Assembly: GCF_913774235.1 (NCBI RefSeq)
Contig: NZ_CAJYDW010000011.1
Coordinates: 1 to 64,000, forward strand
DNA: 64,000 nt
Source: an uncultured Pseudomonas sp.
Lineage (GTDB): Bacteria; Pseudomonadota; Gammaproteobacteria; Pseudomonadales; Pseudomonadaceae
Direction of reading: 5' to 3'
Made by a program: the position numbers and the translations under genes
Shown here: positions 21,045-29,053 of the stretch, one piece after another
Position numbering within the stretch: the first letter of the stretch is position 1
Layout of the letters: every line of letters begins with the position of its first letter
The notes under the pieces: model-generated
Told to the model about the DNA's origin: nothing
What the model saw: the letters and a program-made list of their open reading frames with translations, nothing else
Database searches by the model: none

Positions 21045-22565
21045 ATGACTTTCGACTGGAACTACATGTTCAGCCTGATTGGCGACACTCAATTCTGGCT
21101 GGCAACCTGGACGGTCATCAAACTCAGCACCCTCACCTGGATCATCAGCATCGCCCTGGGCTTCTTCATCGCCCTGGCCAAGCAATCCCGGTATCCGGCG
21201 CTGAGCCTCCCCGCTCGCGGTTACATCTGGTTCTTTCGCAGCGTGCCGCTGCTGGTGCTGCTGATCTTCATCTACAACCTGCCCCAGGCCGTACCGGCCA
21301 CTTCGGTGGTGCTGGCCGACCCCTTCTGGGCCGGGCTGATCGGCCTGGTCATCAGCGAGACGGCCTATGTCGCCGAGATCCACCGCGGTGGCCTGCTGTC
21401 GATTCCCAAGGGCCAGGGCGAAGCGGCCCGGGCGCTGGGGCTGCGCTTTCTCGGCACCCAGTGGCGCATCGTCATTCCCCAGGCGCTGCGGGTGGCGCTG
21501 CCCTCGCTGGCCAACGAATACATCTCCATCGTCAAGCTCAGCTCCCTGGTGTCGGTGATCTCCCTTACCGAGATCCTGATGGTGGGCCAGCGGCTGTATT
21601 CGCAGAACTTCCTGGTCATGGAGACCATGGTGGCGGTGGCCTTCTACTACGTGCTGATCGTCACCCTGTTCGACTTCCTGCTCAAACGCCTGGAGCGCTT
21701 CCTCGACGTCACCCAACGCAAGGTGGTGCGTACCCCCGATGAGCAGGTGCTGGCCCTGGCCACCCAGGCCTCCACCGCCAGCGCCAAGCCGCAATGGGAC
21801 GCCGCCACCCCGGCGCTGCAGGCTGCCCGCCTGCATAAGGCTTACAACGATGTCGAGGTGCTGGGCTCGGTCAACCTGCAGATCCAGCCGGGCGAAGTGG
21901 TGTCGGTGATCGGCCCGTCGGGTTCCGGCAAGACCACCCTGATCCGCCTGCTGAATGGCCTGGAGCAGTTGGACAACGGCGAGATCCGCATCAACGGTCA
22001 GCCCTTCATCCACCTGCGCAAGGACGGCGCCCAGAAGCCGCGCTTCATCGAGCACGCCGAGCATCGCCTGGACATCGGCATGGTGTTCCAGAGCTTCAAT
22101 CTCTTCCCCCACCTCACGGTGCTGGACAACCTGCTGCTCGCCCCTCGCTACCACCGCCTGGATACCCCCGCGGCGCTCAAGCAGCAGGCCTATGCCCTGC
22201 TGCACAAGGTCGGGATGCTCGACCACGCCTGGAAGTATCCGCACCAGCTGTCCGGCGGTCAGCAGCAGCGCGTGGCCATCGCCCGGGCATTGATGATGCG
22301 GCCGCAGATCATGCTGTTCGACGAACCCACCTCGGCGCTGGACCCGGAAAAGGTCAACGAGGTGCTGCAGGTGATCGAGGCCCTGGCCAACGAGGGCATC
22401 ACCATGGTGATCGTCACCCACGAGATGAACTTCGCCTTCAAGGTCTCGGACCGCATCGTCTTCATGGAAAAGGGCCGCGTGGTCTGCGACGACGCGCCCC
22501 AGGTACTGCGTAACGGCCAGCATCCACGCGTCGAGGCCTTCCTCAAGGACGTGTCCCTGGCTTGA
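21045..22565 (+). CDS. Polar amino acid ABC transporter, permease and ATPase fused in one polypeptide
   Basis: The N-terminal part (about 1-225) is a HisM/GlnP-type permease with the EAA loop region (EIHRGGLLSIPKGQGEAARALGL). The C-terminal part (about 260-505) is its ATPase, with Walker A GPSGSGKTT, signature LSGGQQQR and Walker B IMLFDEPTSALDPE. Normally these are two genes; here they are one 506-residue protein. The frame is open upstream to 20847 with ATGs at 20925 and 21024, but that DNA has atypical codons and holds a perfect palindrome, so I start at MTFDWNYMF. It works with the family-3 binding protein two genes downstream to import an amino acid or close derivative. It is the first gene of the LysR-linked operon. 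Confidence 0.9.
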   Translation: MTFDWNYMFSLIGDTQFWLATWTVIKLSTLTWIISIALGFFIALAKQSRYPALSLPARGYIWFFRSVPLLVLLIFIYNLPQAVPATSVVLADPFWAGLIGLVISETAYVAEIHRGGLLSIPKGQGEAARALGLRFLGTQWRIVIPQALRVALPSLANEYISIVKLSSLVSVISLTEILMVGQRLYSQNFLVMETMVAVAFYYVLIVTLFDFLLKRLERFLDVTQRKVVRTPDEQVLALATQASTASAKPQWDAATPALQAARLHKAYNDVEVLGSVNLQIQPGEVVSVIGPSGSGKTTLIRLLNGLEQLDNGEIRINGQPFIHLRKDGAQKPRFIEHAEHRLDIGMVFQSFNLFPHLTVLDNLLLAPRYHRLDTPAALKQQAYALLHKVGMLDHAWKYPHQLSGGQQQRVAIARALMMRPQIMLFDEPTSALDPEKVNEVLQVIEALANEGITMVIVTHEMNFAFKVSDRIVFMEKGRVVCDDAPQVLRNGQHPRVEAFLKDVSLA

Positions 22566-22594
22566 CCCCCACCCCTGGCTTTCGGAGAACAGAC

Positions 22595-23467
22595 ATGATC
22601 GAGCAAGCGCAACTGGAAAGTTTCCACCAGAACGGTTACCTGGTGGTCGAGAACCTGCTGACGGCCGAAGAGATCGCCGCCCTGCAGGCCGATTTCGAGC
22701 GCTGGGTGGAAGACAGCCGCAGCCACTCGCAGGCGTGGGGCGAGACCCAGGACGGCCGGGCGCGCTTTGACGTGGAGCTGGACCACCGGCCCGATCACCC
22801 GTCCCTGCGACGGGTCAGCTCGCCCACCGAGATCTCCCCGGCCTATCGCCAGGTCGCCTTCACCTCGCGGATGGCCCAGGTCGCGGCCCAGTTGATCGGC
22901 GGCAGCGGTACCCGCTTCCACCACAGCAAGATCAATTCGAAGCTGCCGCACACCGCCACCCAGGTGAAATGGCACCATGATTTCCTCTTCACCCCGCACA
23001 GCAACGATGACGTGGTCACCGCGCTACTGATGGTCAGCGAGGTTACCCCGGAAAACGGTCCGCTCACGGTCATCCCCGGCAGCCACAAGGGCCCGCTGTG
23101 GTCGCACTGGCAGGATGGCCGCTTCACCGGCGCGGTCGACGACAGCGTGGTGGCCGAACACTGCGGCGAGCCGGTGGCCTGCTTCGGCCCCGCCGGTTCG
23201 GTGTGCTTCATGCACACCCGCCTGCTGCACGCCTCCAGCCCCAACCAGACCGAATTGCCGCGCACCCTGTTCATCAGCGTCTACGCCGCCGAGGACGCCC
23301 TGCCCTTCGGCGAGAATCCGCTGCCCAGCGAACACGCCGGGGTGCTGGTGGCCGGCCAGGAAAGCGGTCTGGTGCGCAGTGTGGCCAACAGCGTCCGCCT
23401 GCCGCAGAAACCGCGCGGCGCCTCTTTCTTCGTCCAACAGGCCGGGCTCGACCAGGCCGCCGTTTGA
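22595..23467 (+). CDS. PhyH-family (phytanoyl-CoA dioxygenase-like) Fe(II)/2-oxoglutarate dioxygenase
   Basis: A 290-residue protein of the PhyH family, whose members hydroxylate unactivated carbons of small molecules using 2-oxoglutarate and O2. The iron ligands are visible as the HxD motif in VKWHHDFLF (about residue 130) and a distal His in MHTRLLHASSPN (about 210), followed by an Arg (LPRTLF) suited to bind 2-oxoglutarate. I start at 22595 because GGAG lies 8 bases upstream; the frame opens earlier (22562), overlapping the transporter stop. Its position between the transporter and its binding protein implies that the imported compound is its substrate. The substrate cannot be named from sequence (ectoine hydroxylase is a relative, but no ectoine genes are here). 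Confidence 0.9.
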   Translation: MIEQAQLESFHQNGYLVVENLLTAEEIAALQADFERWVEDSRSHSQAWGETQDGRARFDVELDHRPDHPSLRRVSSPTEISPAYRQVAFTSRMAQVAAQLIGGSGTRFHHSKINSKLPHTATQVKWHHDFLFTPHSNDDVVTALLMVSEVTPENGPLTVIPGSHKGPLWSHWQDGRFTGAVDDSVVAEHCGEPVACFGPAGSVCFMHTRLLHASSPNQTELPRTLFISVYAAEDALPFGENPLPSEHAGVLVAGQESGLVRSVANSVRLPQKPRGASFFVQQAGLDQAAV

Positions 23468-23496
23468 TCTTTCCCATCCCCTCAAGGAGCACCGCC

Positions 23497-24336
23497 ATGC
23501 AAAGATTCAGCAGCGCCTCGATTCGAACCCTCACCACCACCGTACTGGGCGCCACCCTGGCGCTGACCGCGACTCTGGCCTCGGCCGACTTCCTGCAGCC
23601 GGGCAAGCTGGTCGCCGGTTCCGACCTGACCTTCTTCCCCTATGAGTACGTGCAGGACAACAAGCCGGCCGGCTTCGACATCGAATTCGTCGATGGCCTG
23701 GGCAAGATCATGGGCCGCAGCGTGGAAACCCTCGACACCCGCTTCCCCAACCTCATCACCGGCCTGCAGGGCGGTCGCTTCGACATCACCAACTCGTCCA
23801 TGTACATCACCGCCGACCGCCTCAAGGTGATCGATATGATCCCCTACCTCAAGAGCGGCGAGGCCATCATCGCGCTCAAGGGCAGCGACTATCAGCCCAA
23901 GAAGCCGGAAGACTTCTGCGGCCACAAGATCGGCTCCATGGGCGCCACTTCCTGGCTGCAGCAGCTGCACAAGCTGTCGGACGAGTACTGCGTGAAGAAC
24001 GGGCTCAAGCCCATCGCCGTGAGCGAATACGGCACCGATCCCCAGACCACCCAGGCGCTGCTGTCCAAGGCCGTCGAGGCCCAGATCACCGACGCCGCCG
24101 TGGCCCGTGGCCTGGTGGAAAAGCTCGGCAATCGCGTGGTGATCTCCTCCGACACCCTGATCTATCCGGTGCTCAACGGCTTCGGCGTGAAGAAGGGCAA
24201 CGACGCGGTGAAGACCGCCCTGGTGGACGCGCTCAAGCAATACAGCGCCACTCCGGAGTACGCCGCGCTGCTGAAGAAGTACAACTTCCAGGCGCCCACC
24301 GAGGCGGATATAGCCGCCCTGATGCCCAAGCCCTAA
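23497..24336 (+). CDS. Family-3 periplasmic solute-binding protein of the amino acid ABC transporter
   Basis: A 279-residue protein with a signal peptide (MQRFSSASIRTLTTTVLGATLALTATLASA, cleavage near residue 30), then the SBP family 3 fold starting KLVAGSDLTFFPYEYVQDNKPAGFDIEFVDGL. It should capture the substrate in the periplasm for the fused permease-ATPase at 21045. An AAGGAG ribosome-binding site precedes the ATG. The TAA stop codon coincides with the target-site duplication of a MITE-like element that follows immediately. Confidence 0.93.
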   Translation: MQRFSSASIRTLTTTVLGATLALTATLASADFLQPGKLVAGSDLTFFPYEYVQDNKPAGFDIEFVDGLGKIMGRSVETLDTRFPNLITGLQGGRFDITNSSMYITADRLKVIDMIPYLKSGEAIIALKGSDYQPKKPEDFCGHKIGSMGATSWLQQLHKLSDEYCVKNGLKPIAVSEYGTDPQTTQALLSKAVEAQITDAAVARGLVEKLGNRVVISSDTLIYPVLNGFGVKKGNDAVKTALVDALKQYSATPEYAALLKKYNFQAPTEADIAALMPKP

Positions 24337-24476
24337 GAGCCTGTTCAAAATCTGCTGCGCGTCGGCCAAACCGCGTTGAAAATGCCTTCGGAATGCTCAT
24401 TTACCACTCGTAAACTCCGCTTCCTCAGGCCTTTTCGCCTTGTTTGGCTCTAGCTCGCGAGATTATGAACAGGCTC
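24337..24476. mobile_element. MITE-like palindromic element inserted at a stop codon
   Basis: A 140-bp element bounded by perfect 11-bp terminal inverted repeats GAGCCTGTTCA (24337-24347) and TGAACAGGCTC (24466-24476). The two halves are imperfect inverted copies over about 45 bases (AATCT, GCCAAA, GAAAA and GCCT blocks recur). TAA flanks both ends (24334-24336 and 24477-24479), consistent with a 3-bp target duplication. It has no open frame, so it would need a transposase in trans. It separates the binding-protein gene from the class II aldolase gene and may form a large hairpin in the operon transcript. Confidence 0.75.
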
Positions 24477-24525
24477 TAAGCCTGCAACGGTCGTCCCTGC
24501 GGACGACCCCTTTGGAGTCACGACC

Positions 24526-25272
24526 ATGGCACTTTCTCCTGAGAAACGGCCCCACGAGGAACAGCTGCGTATCGATCTGGCGACGACCTTTCGCGTCATC
24601 GCTCATCTCGGCATGCACGAGGCGGTCGCCAACCACTTCAGCGCCGCCGTCTCCGCCGACGGCAAGCAGTTCCTGATCAATCCCAAGTGGAAGCACTTCT
24701 CGCGCATCCGCGCCAGCGACCTGCTGCTGCTCGATGCGGACGATCCCCAGGGCGCCGAGCGGCCCGACGTGGATCGGACGGCCTGGTCGATCCATGGGCA
24801 GATCCATCGCCGGCTGCCGGAGGCGCGGGTCGTGCTTCACCTGCACCCGGTCTACACCACGGCGGTGGCCTGCCTGGCCAAGCCCGAGGTGCCGCCCATC
24901 GACCAGAACACCGCGCGCTACTTCAATCGCATCGCGGTGGACGAACTCTACGGTGGCATGGCGGATACCGAAGCCGAGGGTGCGCGCCTCGCCGGGCTGC
25001 TGGACGGCAAGCAGCGGCTGCTGATGGGCAACCACGGCGTCATGGTGATCGCCCCCACCATCGGCCAGGCCTTCGACGACATCTGGACCCTGGAGCGGGC
25101 CTGCCAGATCCTGGTCACCGCCTGGTCCACCGGGCAGCCGCTCAAGGTGCTGTCCGCCGAAGTCGCCGAAAAGACCGCCCGGGCCTGGGAAGGCATCACC
25201 GACTTCTCCGAGCAGCACTTCGCCGAAATGAAAGAACTGATGATCCAGCAGGACCCCTCCGTGCTGGATTGA
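24526..25272 (+). CDS. Class II aldolase/adducin family protein
   Basis: A 248-residue protein of the zinc-dependent class II aldolase fold (fuculose/ribulose-phosphate aldolase-like). Metal ligands are visible as HLHPVYT (about residue 105) and the later NHGVMV His (about 168). Family members cleave or epimerize hydroxylated carbon chains, and some act as decarboxylases or dehydratases. It follows the MITE-like element and precedes the flavin monooxygenase gene in the same direction. A plausible role is carbon-carbon cleavage of the compound hydroxylated by the PhyH enzyme; this is inference. GGAGTCACGACC precedes the ATG. Confidence 0.9.
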   Translation: MALSPEKRPHEEQLRIDLATTFRVIAHLGMHEAVANHFSAAVSADGKQFLINPKWKHFSRIRASDLLLLDADDPQGAERPDVDRTAWSIHGQIHRRLPEARVVLHLHPVYTTAVACLAKPEVPPIDQNTARYFNRIAVDELYGGMADTEAEGARLAGLLDGKQRLLMGNHGVMVIAPTIGQAFDDIWTLERACQILVTAWSTGQPLKVLSAEVAEKTARAWEGITDFSEQHFAEMKELMIQQDPSVLD

Positions 25273-25316
25273 TCGCCGCGGAGCCTCCGCGCTCCGCCCT
25301 CCTACTGCTTAGATGA

Positions 25317-25340
25317 CGGCCGCACCCCGTGGAGCGGCCG
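25317..25340 (+). other. Stem-loop in the leader of the flavin monooxygenase gene
   Basis: CGGCCGC (25317-25323) pairs with GCGGCCG (25334-25340) across a 10-base loop, ending 12 bases before the ATG at 25353, beside the GAAGGG ribosome-binding site. It may modulate translation or protect the transcript; there is no T-tract, so it is not an intrinsic terminator. Confidence 0.45.
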
Positions 25341-25352
25341 AAGGGTACCGTC

Positions 25353-26645
25353 ATGACCGCATTACCGACCGCTATCGACACCCTGGTGATAGGCGCCGGC
25401 CAAGCCGGCGTCGCCATGAGCGAGCACCTGGGCCGCCTGGGCATCGAACACCTGGTGCTGGAAAAGAACCGCATCGCCGAAGCCTGGCGCACCGGCCGCT
25501 GGGACTCCCTGGTGGCCAACGGCCCGGCCTGGCACGATCGCTTTCCCGGCCTGGAATTCCAGACGCCGCCGGATGGTTTCCCCGGCAAGGACGAGATCGC
25601 CGCCTACTTCGAGACCTATGCCCAGCAGATCGGCGCACCCATCCGCACCGGCGTTGCCGTCACCCGGGTGACCCGCCAGGAGGGCCAGAGTGGTTTCCTG
25701 GTCGAAACCTCCGCGGGCAGCCTGAGCGCACAGCGGGTGGTGGTGGCTACCGGTCCCTTCCAGAAACCGGTCATCCCGGCCATAGCGCCCAAGGACGAGG
25801 GGCTCTACCAGATCCACTCCGCCCAGTACTTCAATCCCCAGCAATTGCCCGACGGCGCGGTGCTGGTGGTGGGCGCCGGCTCCTCGGGGGTGCAGATCGC
25901 CGATGAACTGCTACGTGCCGGCAAGCGCGTCTACCTGTCGGTAGGGCCTCATGATCGTCCGCCGCGCGCCTATCGCGGGCGCGACTTCTGCTGGTGGCTG
26001 GGCGTGCTCGGCCTCTGGGACACCGAGACCATGCAGCCGGGCCGCGAGCACGTGACCATCGCCGTCAGCGGTGCCCGCGGCGGCCATACCGTGGACTTCC
26101 GCCGCCTGGCCCAGGCCGGCATGACCCTGGTGGGTCTCACCGACACCTTCGTCGATGGTGTGGTGCGCTTCCGCCCGGACCTCAACCAGAATCTCGACGC
26201 CGGCGATGCCAACTACCTGGCCCTGCTGGACGCCGCCGACGCCTATGCCGCCCGCCACGGCCTGGACCTGCCCGAAGAACCCGCAGCGCGTGAGCGCGTG
26301 GCGGACGCCGACTGCATCCGTGAACCGTTGCAAGAGCTGGATTTGAAGGCCGCCGGGGTGAGCTCGGTGATCTGGGCGACCGGCTACGCCACTGACTTCA
26401 GTTGGCTGCAGGTGGATACCTTCGGCGACAACGGCAAGCCCAAGCATCAACGCGGGGTCGGCGCCGAGCCGGGCATCTACTTCGTCGGCCTGCCCTGGCT
26501 CAGCCGCCGTGGCTCGGCCTTCATCTGGGGCTGCTGGCACGACGCCCGCCATGTCGCCGATCAGATCGCCATCCAGCGCCGTTACCAGGAGTACCGCCCC
26601 GGCGAGCAATCGACCGTCCAGCCACGTAAGTCGCGCATCGCCTGA
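25353..26645 (+). CDS. Flavin-containing monooxygenase (CzcO/FMO-like)
   Basis: A 430-residue flavoprotein. The FAD-binding motif GAGQAG is near residue 12, the NADPH-binding motif VVGAGSSGVQIADEL near 175, and the ATGY motif (IWATGYATDFSWL) near 340. These enzymes use NADPH and O2 to N- or S-oxygenate, or to do Baeyer-Villiger reactions; the strict Baeyer-Villiger fingerprint FxGxxxHxxxW is not evident. The frame opens at 25329, but the GAAGGG site fits the ATG at 25353. In the cluster it is the second oxygenase, so the substrate probably carries an amine or a ketone generated by the earlier steps (inference). Confidence 0.88.
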   Translation: MTALPTAIDTLVIGAGQAGVAMSEHLGRLGIEHLVLEKNRIAEAWRTGRWDSLVANGPAWHDRFPGLEFQTPPDGFPGKDEIAAYFETYAQQIGAPIRTGVAVTRVTRQEGQSGFLVETSAGSLSAQRVVVATGPFQKPVIPAIAPKDEGLYQIHSAQYFNPQQLPDGAVLVVGAGSSGVQIADELLRAGKRVYLSVGPHDRPPRAYRGRDFCWWLGVLGLWDTETMQPGREHVTIAVSGARGGHTVDFRRLAQAGMTLVGLTDTFVDGVVRFRPDLNQNLDAGDANYLALLDAADAYAARHGLDLPEEPAARERVADADCIREPLQELDLKAAGVSSVIWATGYATDFSWLQVDTFGDNGKPKHQRGVGAEPGIYFVGLPWLSRRGSAFIWGCWHDARHVADQIAIQRRYQEYRPGEQSTVQPRKSRIA

Positions 26646-26674
26646 CACCCCTTTCCAGAGCAGGAGCCCCAGCC

Positions 26675-27091
26675 ATGGCCACCCCGACCCACACCCGTAT
26701 CCGCATGTTCAACACCAAGGACACCTACCCCAACCAGACTCTGGACAACGACCTCTGCCAGGCGGTGCGTGCCGGCAACACCGTCTATGTGCGCGGCCAG
26801 GTAGGTACCGACTTCGAGGGCAACCTGGTCGGGCTGGGCGATCCCCGGGCCCAGGCCGAGCAGGCCATGAAGAACGTCAAACAACTGCTGGAAGAAGCCG
26901 GCAGCGACCTGAGCCACATCGTCAAGACCACCACCTACCTCATCGATCCGCGCTACCGCGAGCCGGTCTACCAGGAGGTCGGCAAGTGGCTCAAGGGTGT
27001 CTTCCCCATCTCCACCGGACTGGTGGTCTCGGCCCTGGGCCAGCCCCAGTGGCTGATGGAGATCGACGTCATCGCCGTGATCCCTGACTGA
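26675..27091 (+). CDS. RidA/YjgF family imine deaminase-like protein
   Basis: A 138-residue protein of the RidA (YjgF/YER057c/UK114) family, small trimers that hydrolyse reactive enamine/imine intermediates from amino-acid oxidation or PLP chemistry. Visible features are VYVRGQVGTDFEGNLVGLGDPRAQAEQAMKNVKQLLEEAGSDLSHIVKTTTYL and the C-terminal MEIDVIAVIPD. The canonical catalytic Arg of RidA (near residue 105 in the IPAR/VPAR context) is not obvious: the equivalent stretch here reads FPISTGLVVSAL, so it may belong to a non-deaminating Rid subgroup. It lies between the monooxygenase and DUF1028 genes with short gaps. Confidence 0.9.
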   Translation: MATPTHTRIRMFNTKDTYPNQTLDNDLCQAVRAGNTVYVRGQVGTDFEGNLVGLGDPRAQAEQAMKNVKQLLEEAGSDLSHIVKTTTYLIDPRYREPVYQEVGKWLKGVFPISTGLVVSALGQPQWLMEIDVIAVIPD

Positions 27092-27100
27092 GGCCGCGCC

Positions 27101-27778
27101 ATGACCTTTTCCATCACCGCCCGCTGCGCCGCGACCGGTCAGTTCGGCATCGCCATCAGTTCGTCGAGCATCGCCGTGGGCGCCCGCTGCCCCTGGCTGC
27201 AGCCCGGTGTCGGCGCGGTCAGCTCGCAGAACATCACCCTGCCCGCCCTGGGACCGCGCACCCTGGATGGACTGGCGCGAGGCCTGACACCCGCGGCGGC
27301 CCTGGCCGAAAGCCTGGCTGGCGACGGCTACGCCGAGTATCGCCAGGTGACCGTCATCGACGCCCAGGGCCGTAGCGCCCACCACAGCGGTGCCCATACC
27401 CTGGGCGTGCACCAGGCCCGCAGCGGCTGGGACTGCGTGGGCGCCGGCAATATGCTGGCCAGCACCGCGGTTGTGGATGCGCTGGTGGAGAATTTCGAAA
27501 GCACCCAGGGCGCCCTCGCCGAGCGCCTGCTGCTGGCCATGCAGGCAGCGATGGCCGCCGGTGGCGAGGCCGGTCCGGTGCATTCGGCGGCGCTGCTGGT
27601 GGTCGGCGAGCCCAGCTGGCCCATCGTCAACCTGCGCGTCGACTGGACCGAGACCGACCCCATTGGCGAGCTGGCGGCCCTCTGGCGCGCCTATGAACCC
27701 CAGTTGCAGGACTACCTCGACCGCGCGGTGCGTCCGGATCTCGCCCCCGGCTACGGCGTGCCGGGAGACGACCGATGA
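27101..27778 (+). CDS. DUF1028 family protein
   Basis: A 225-residue protein of the DUF1028 family (MTFSITARCAATGQFGIAISSSSIAVGARCPW at the start; an Ntn-hydrolase-like fold is known for relatives, with no established reaction). The stop codon overlaps the start of the ArgE-like gene by four bases (ATGA), so they are translated together. DUF1028 genes often accompany RidA and amidohydrolase/peptidase M20 genes in catabolic operons, so a hydrolytic step on an amide or cyclic imide-like intermediate is possible; that is inference. Confidence 0.88.
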   Translation: MTFSITARCAATGQFGIAISSSSIAVGARCPWLQPGVGAVSSQNITLPALGPRTLDGLARGLTPAAALAESLAGDGYAEYRQVTVIDAQGRSAHHSGAHTLGVHQARSGWDCVGAGNMLASTAVVDALVENFESTQGALAERLLLAMQAAMAAGGEAGPVHSAALLVVGEPSWPIVNLRVDWTETDPIGELAALWRAYEPQLQDYLDRAVRPDLAPGYGVPGDDR

Positions 27779-28926
27779 GCGCCAGCCGGGAGTTGCTGGC
27801 CCGGCTGGTGGCCTTCGACACCACCAGTCGCGAGTCGAACCTGGCGCTGATCGACTTCGTCGCCGGCTACCTGGATGGCTTCGGCGTGCCTTATGAGCTG
27901 ATCCACAACGCCGAAGGCACCAAGGCCAATCTCTTCGCCACCCTGGGGCCGGCTGACGTACCGGGCATCGTGCTCTCCGGCCATACCGACGTGGTGCCGG
28001 TGGACGGCCAGGCCTGGACCCGTCCACCCTTCGAGCTCAGCGAAGGCGACGGCAAGCTTTATGGCCGGGGCACCGCTGACATGAAGGGCTATCTGGCCTG
28101 TCTGCTGGCGCTGGTGCCCGCCGCCAGCCGCGCGCCCCTGCGGTGCCCGCTGCACCTGGCGCTGTCCTATGACGAAGAGGTGGGCTGCCTGGGGGTTCGC
28201 AGCCTGCTCGACCAACTGGCCCAGCGTCCGGTAAAGCCGCTGCTGTGCCTGATCGGCGAGCCCACCGAACTCAAGCCCGTGCTCGGCCACAAGGGCAAGG
28301 TGGCCATGCGCTGCCAAGTGCACGGCGCGGCCTGTCATTCGGCCTATGCGCCCAAGGGGGTCAACGCCGTGGAATACGCCGCCCACCTGGTCGTCGAACT
28401 CGGACGTCTGAGTGAGGCCCTCAAGGCGCCGGAGCGACGGGACGCCCGTTTTGATCCGCCCTTCTCCACGGTGCAGACCGGGCTGATCGCGGGCGGCCAG
28501 GCGCTGAACATCGTGCCCCAGGACTGCGCCTTCGACTTCGAGATCCGCGCCCTGCCCGCCCAGGACCCTTACCAGGTGATCCATCAGCTACGGGACTATG
28601 CCGAGCACAGCCTGCTACCGGCAATGAAGGCCATCAGCGCTGAAAGCGCGGTCAACTTCGCCGAGCTTTCCAGTTATCCCGGCCTGGATACGGCCGCCGA
28701 CAGCGAGGCCGCGGAATGGATCGCGAGCTTCTGCGGCTCACGGGACTTCGGCACCGTCGCCTTCGGCACCGAAGGGGGCCTGTTCGCCGCCGCCGGCATT
28801 CCCACCGTGGTCTGCGGGCCGGGCAGCATGGATCAGGGGCACAAGCCGGACGAATTCATCGCCCAGGGCCAGCTGGATGACTGTGATGCCATGCTGGGGC
28901 GGGTGTTGGCGTTCGCCTGTGGCTAG
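27775..28926 (+). CDS. ArgE-like M20 deacylase (acetylornithine deacetylase family), catabolic paralogue
   Basis: A 383-residue M20 peptidase-family metalloenzyme. Metal and catalytic residues are seen in SGHTDVVPVDG, GRGTADMKG, YDEEVGCLG, GEPTELKP and the C-terminal GHKPDEF. Members remove acyl groups from N-acyl amino acids. Context (transporter, two oxygenases, RidA, DUF1028) argues against a role in arginine biosynthesis. A clear paralogue of the same length is encoded at 50530-51681 in another transporter/oxidase operon. It is the last gene of the plus-strand cluster. Confidence 0.92.
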   Translation: MSASRELLARLVAFDTTSRESNLALIDFVAGYLDGFGVPYELIHNAEGTKANLFATLGPADVPGIVLSGHTDVVPVDGQAWTRPPFELSEGDGKLYGRGTADMKGYLACLLALVPAASRAPLRCPLHLALSYDEEVGCLGVRSLLDQLAQRPVKPLLCLIGEPTELKPVLGHKGKVAMRCQVHGAACHSAYAPKGVNAVEYAAHLVVELGRLSEALKAPERRDARFDPPFSTVQTGLIAGGQALNIVPQDCAFDFEIRALPAQDPYQVIHQLRDYAEHSLLPAMKAISAESAVNFAELSSYPGLDTAADSEAAEWIASFCGSRDFGTVAFGTEGGLFAAAGIPTVVCGPGSMDQGHKPDEFIAQGQLDDCDAMLGRVLAFACG

Positions 28927-28932
28927 GTCGAT

Positions 28933-28990
28933 CATTCCATTTTGCGGAATGCTGAACTGACGAGAAGGCCGATTCCCCCGAAAACGATCT
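28933..28990 (+). promoter_or_regulatory. Candidate regulatory region upstream of the GST operon (palindrome plus shared motif)
   Basis: CATTCC (28933-28938) and GGAATG (28946-28951) form an inverted repeat. Overlapping and following it are GAATGCTGA (28947-28955) and AAAACGATCT (28981-28990), the same two words, in the same order and orientation to the downstream gene, as in the 47-bp element upstream of the dipeptide-transporter operon (60080-60126). The spacing is 14 bases longer here. The GST gene starts 63 bases further on. Confidence 0.5.
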
Positions 28991-29053
28991 GATCCCAAGC
29001 TGGTAGCACGAATCGGGACCACCCTCGGCCCGATGCCTGCCAGGAGTTGGATC

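Noticed and set aside
20940-22523. Minus-strand open frame of 527 codons opposite the transporter
   Set aside because: Low-complexity His/Gln/Asp-rich shadow of the permease-ATPase gene.
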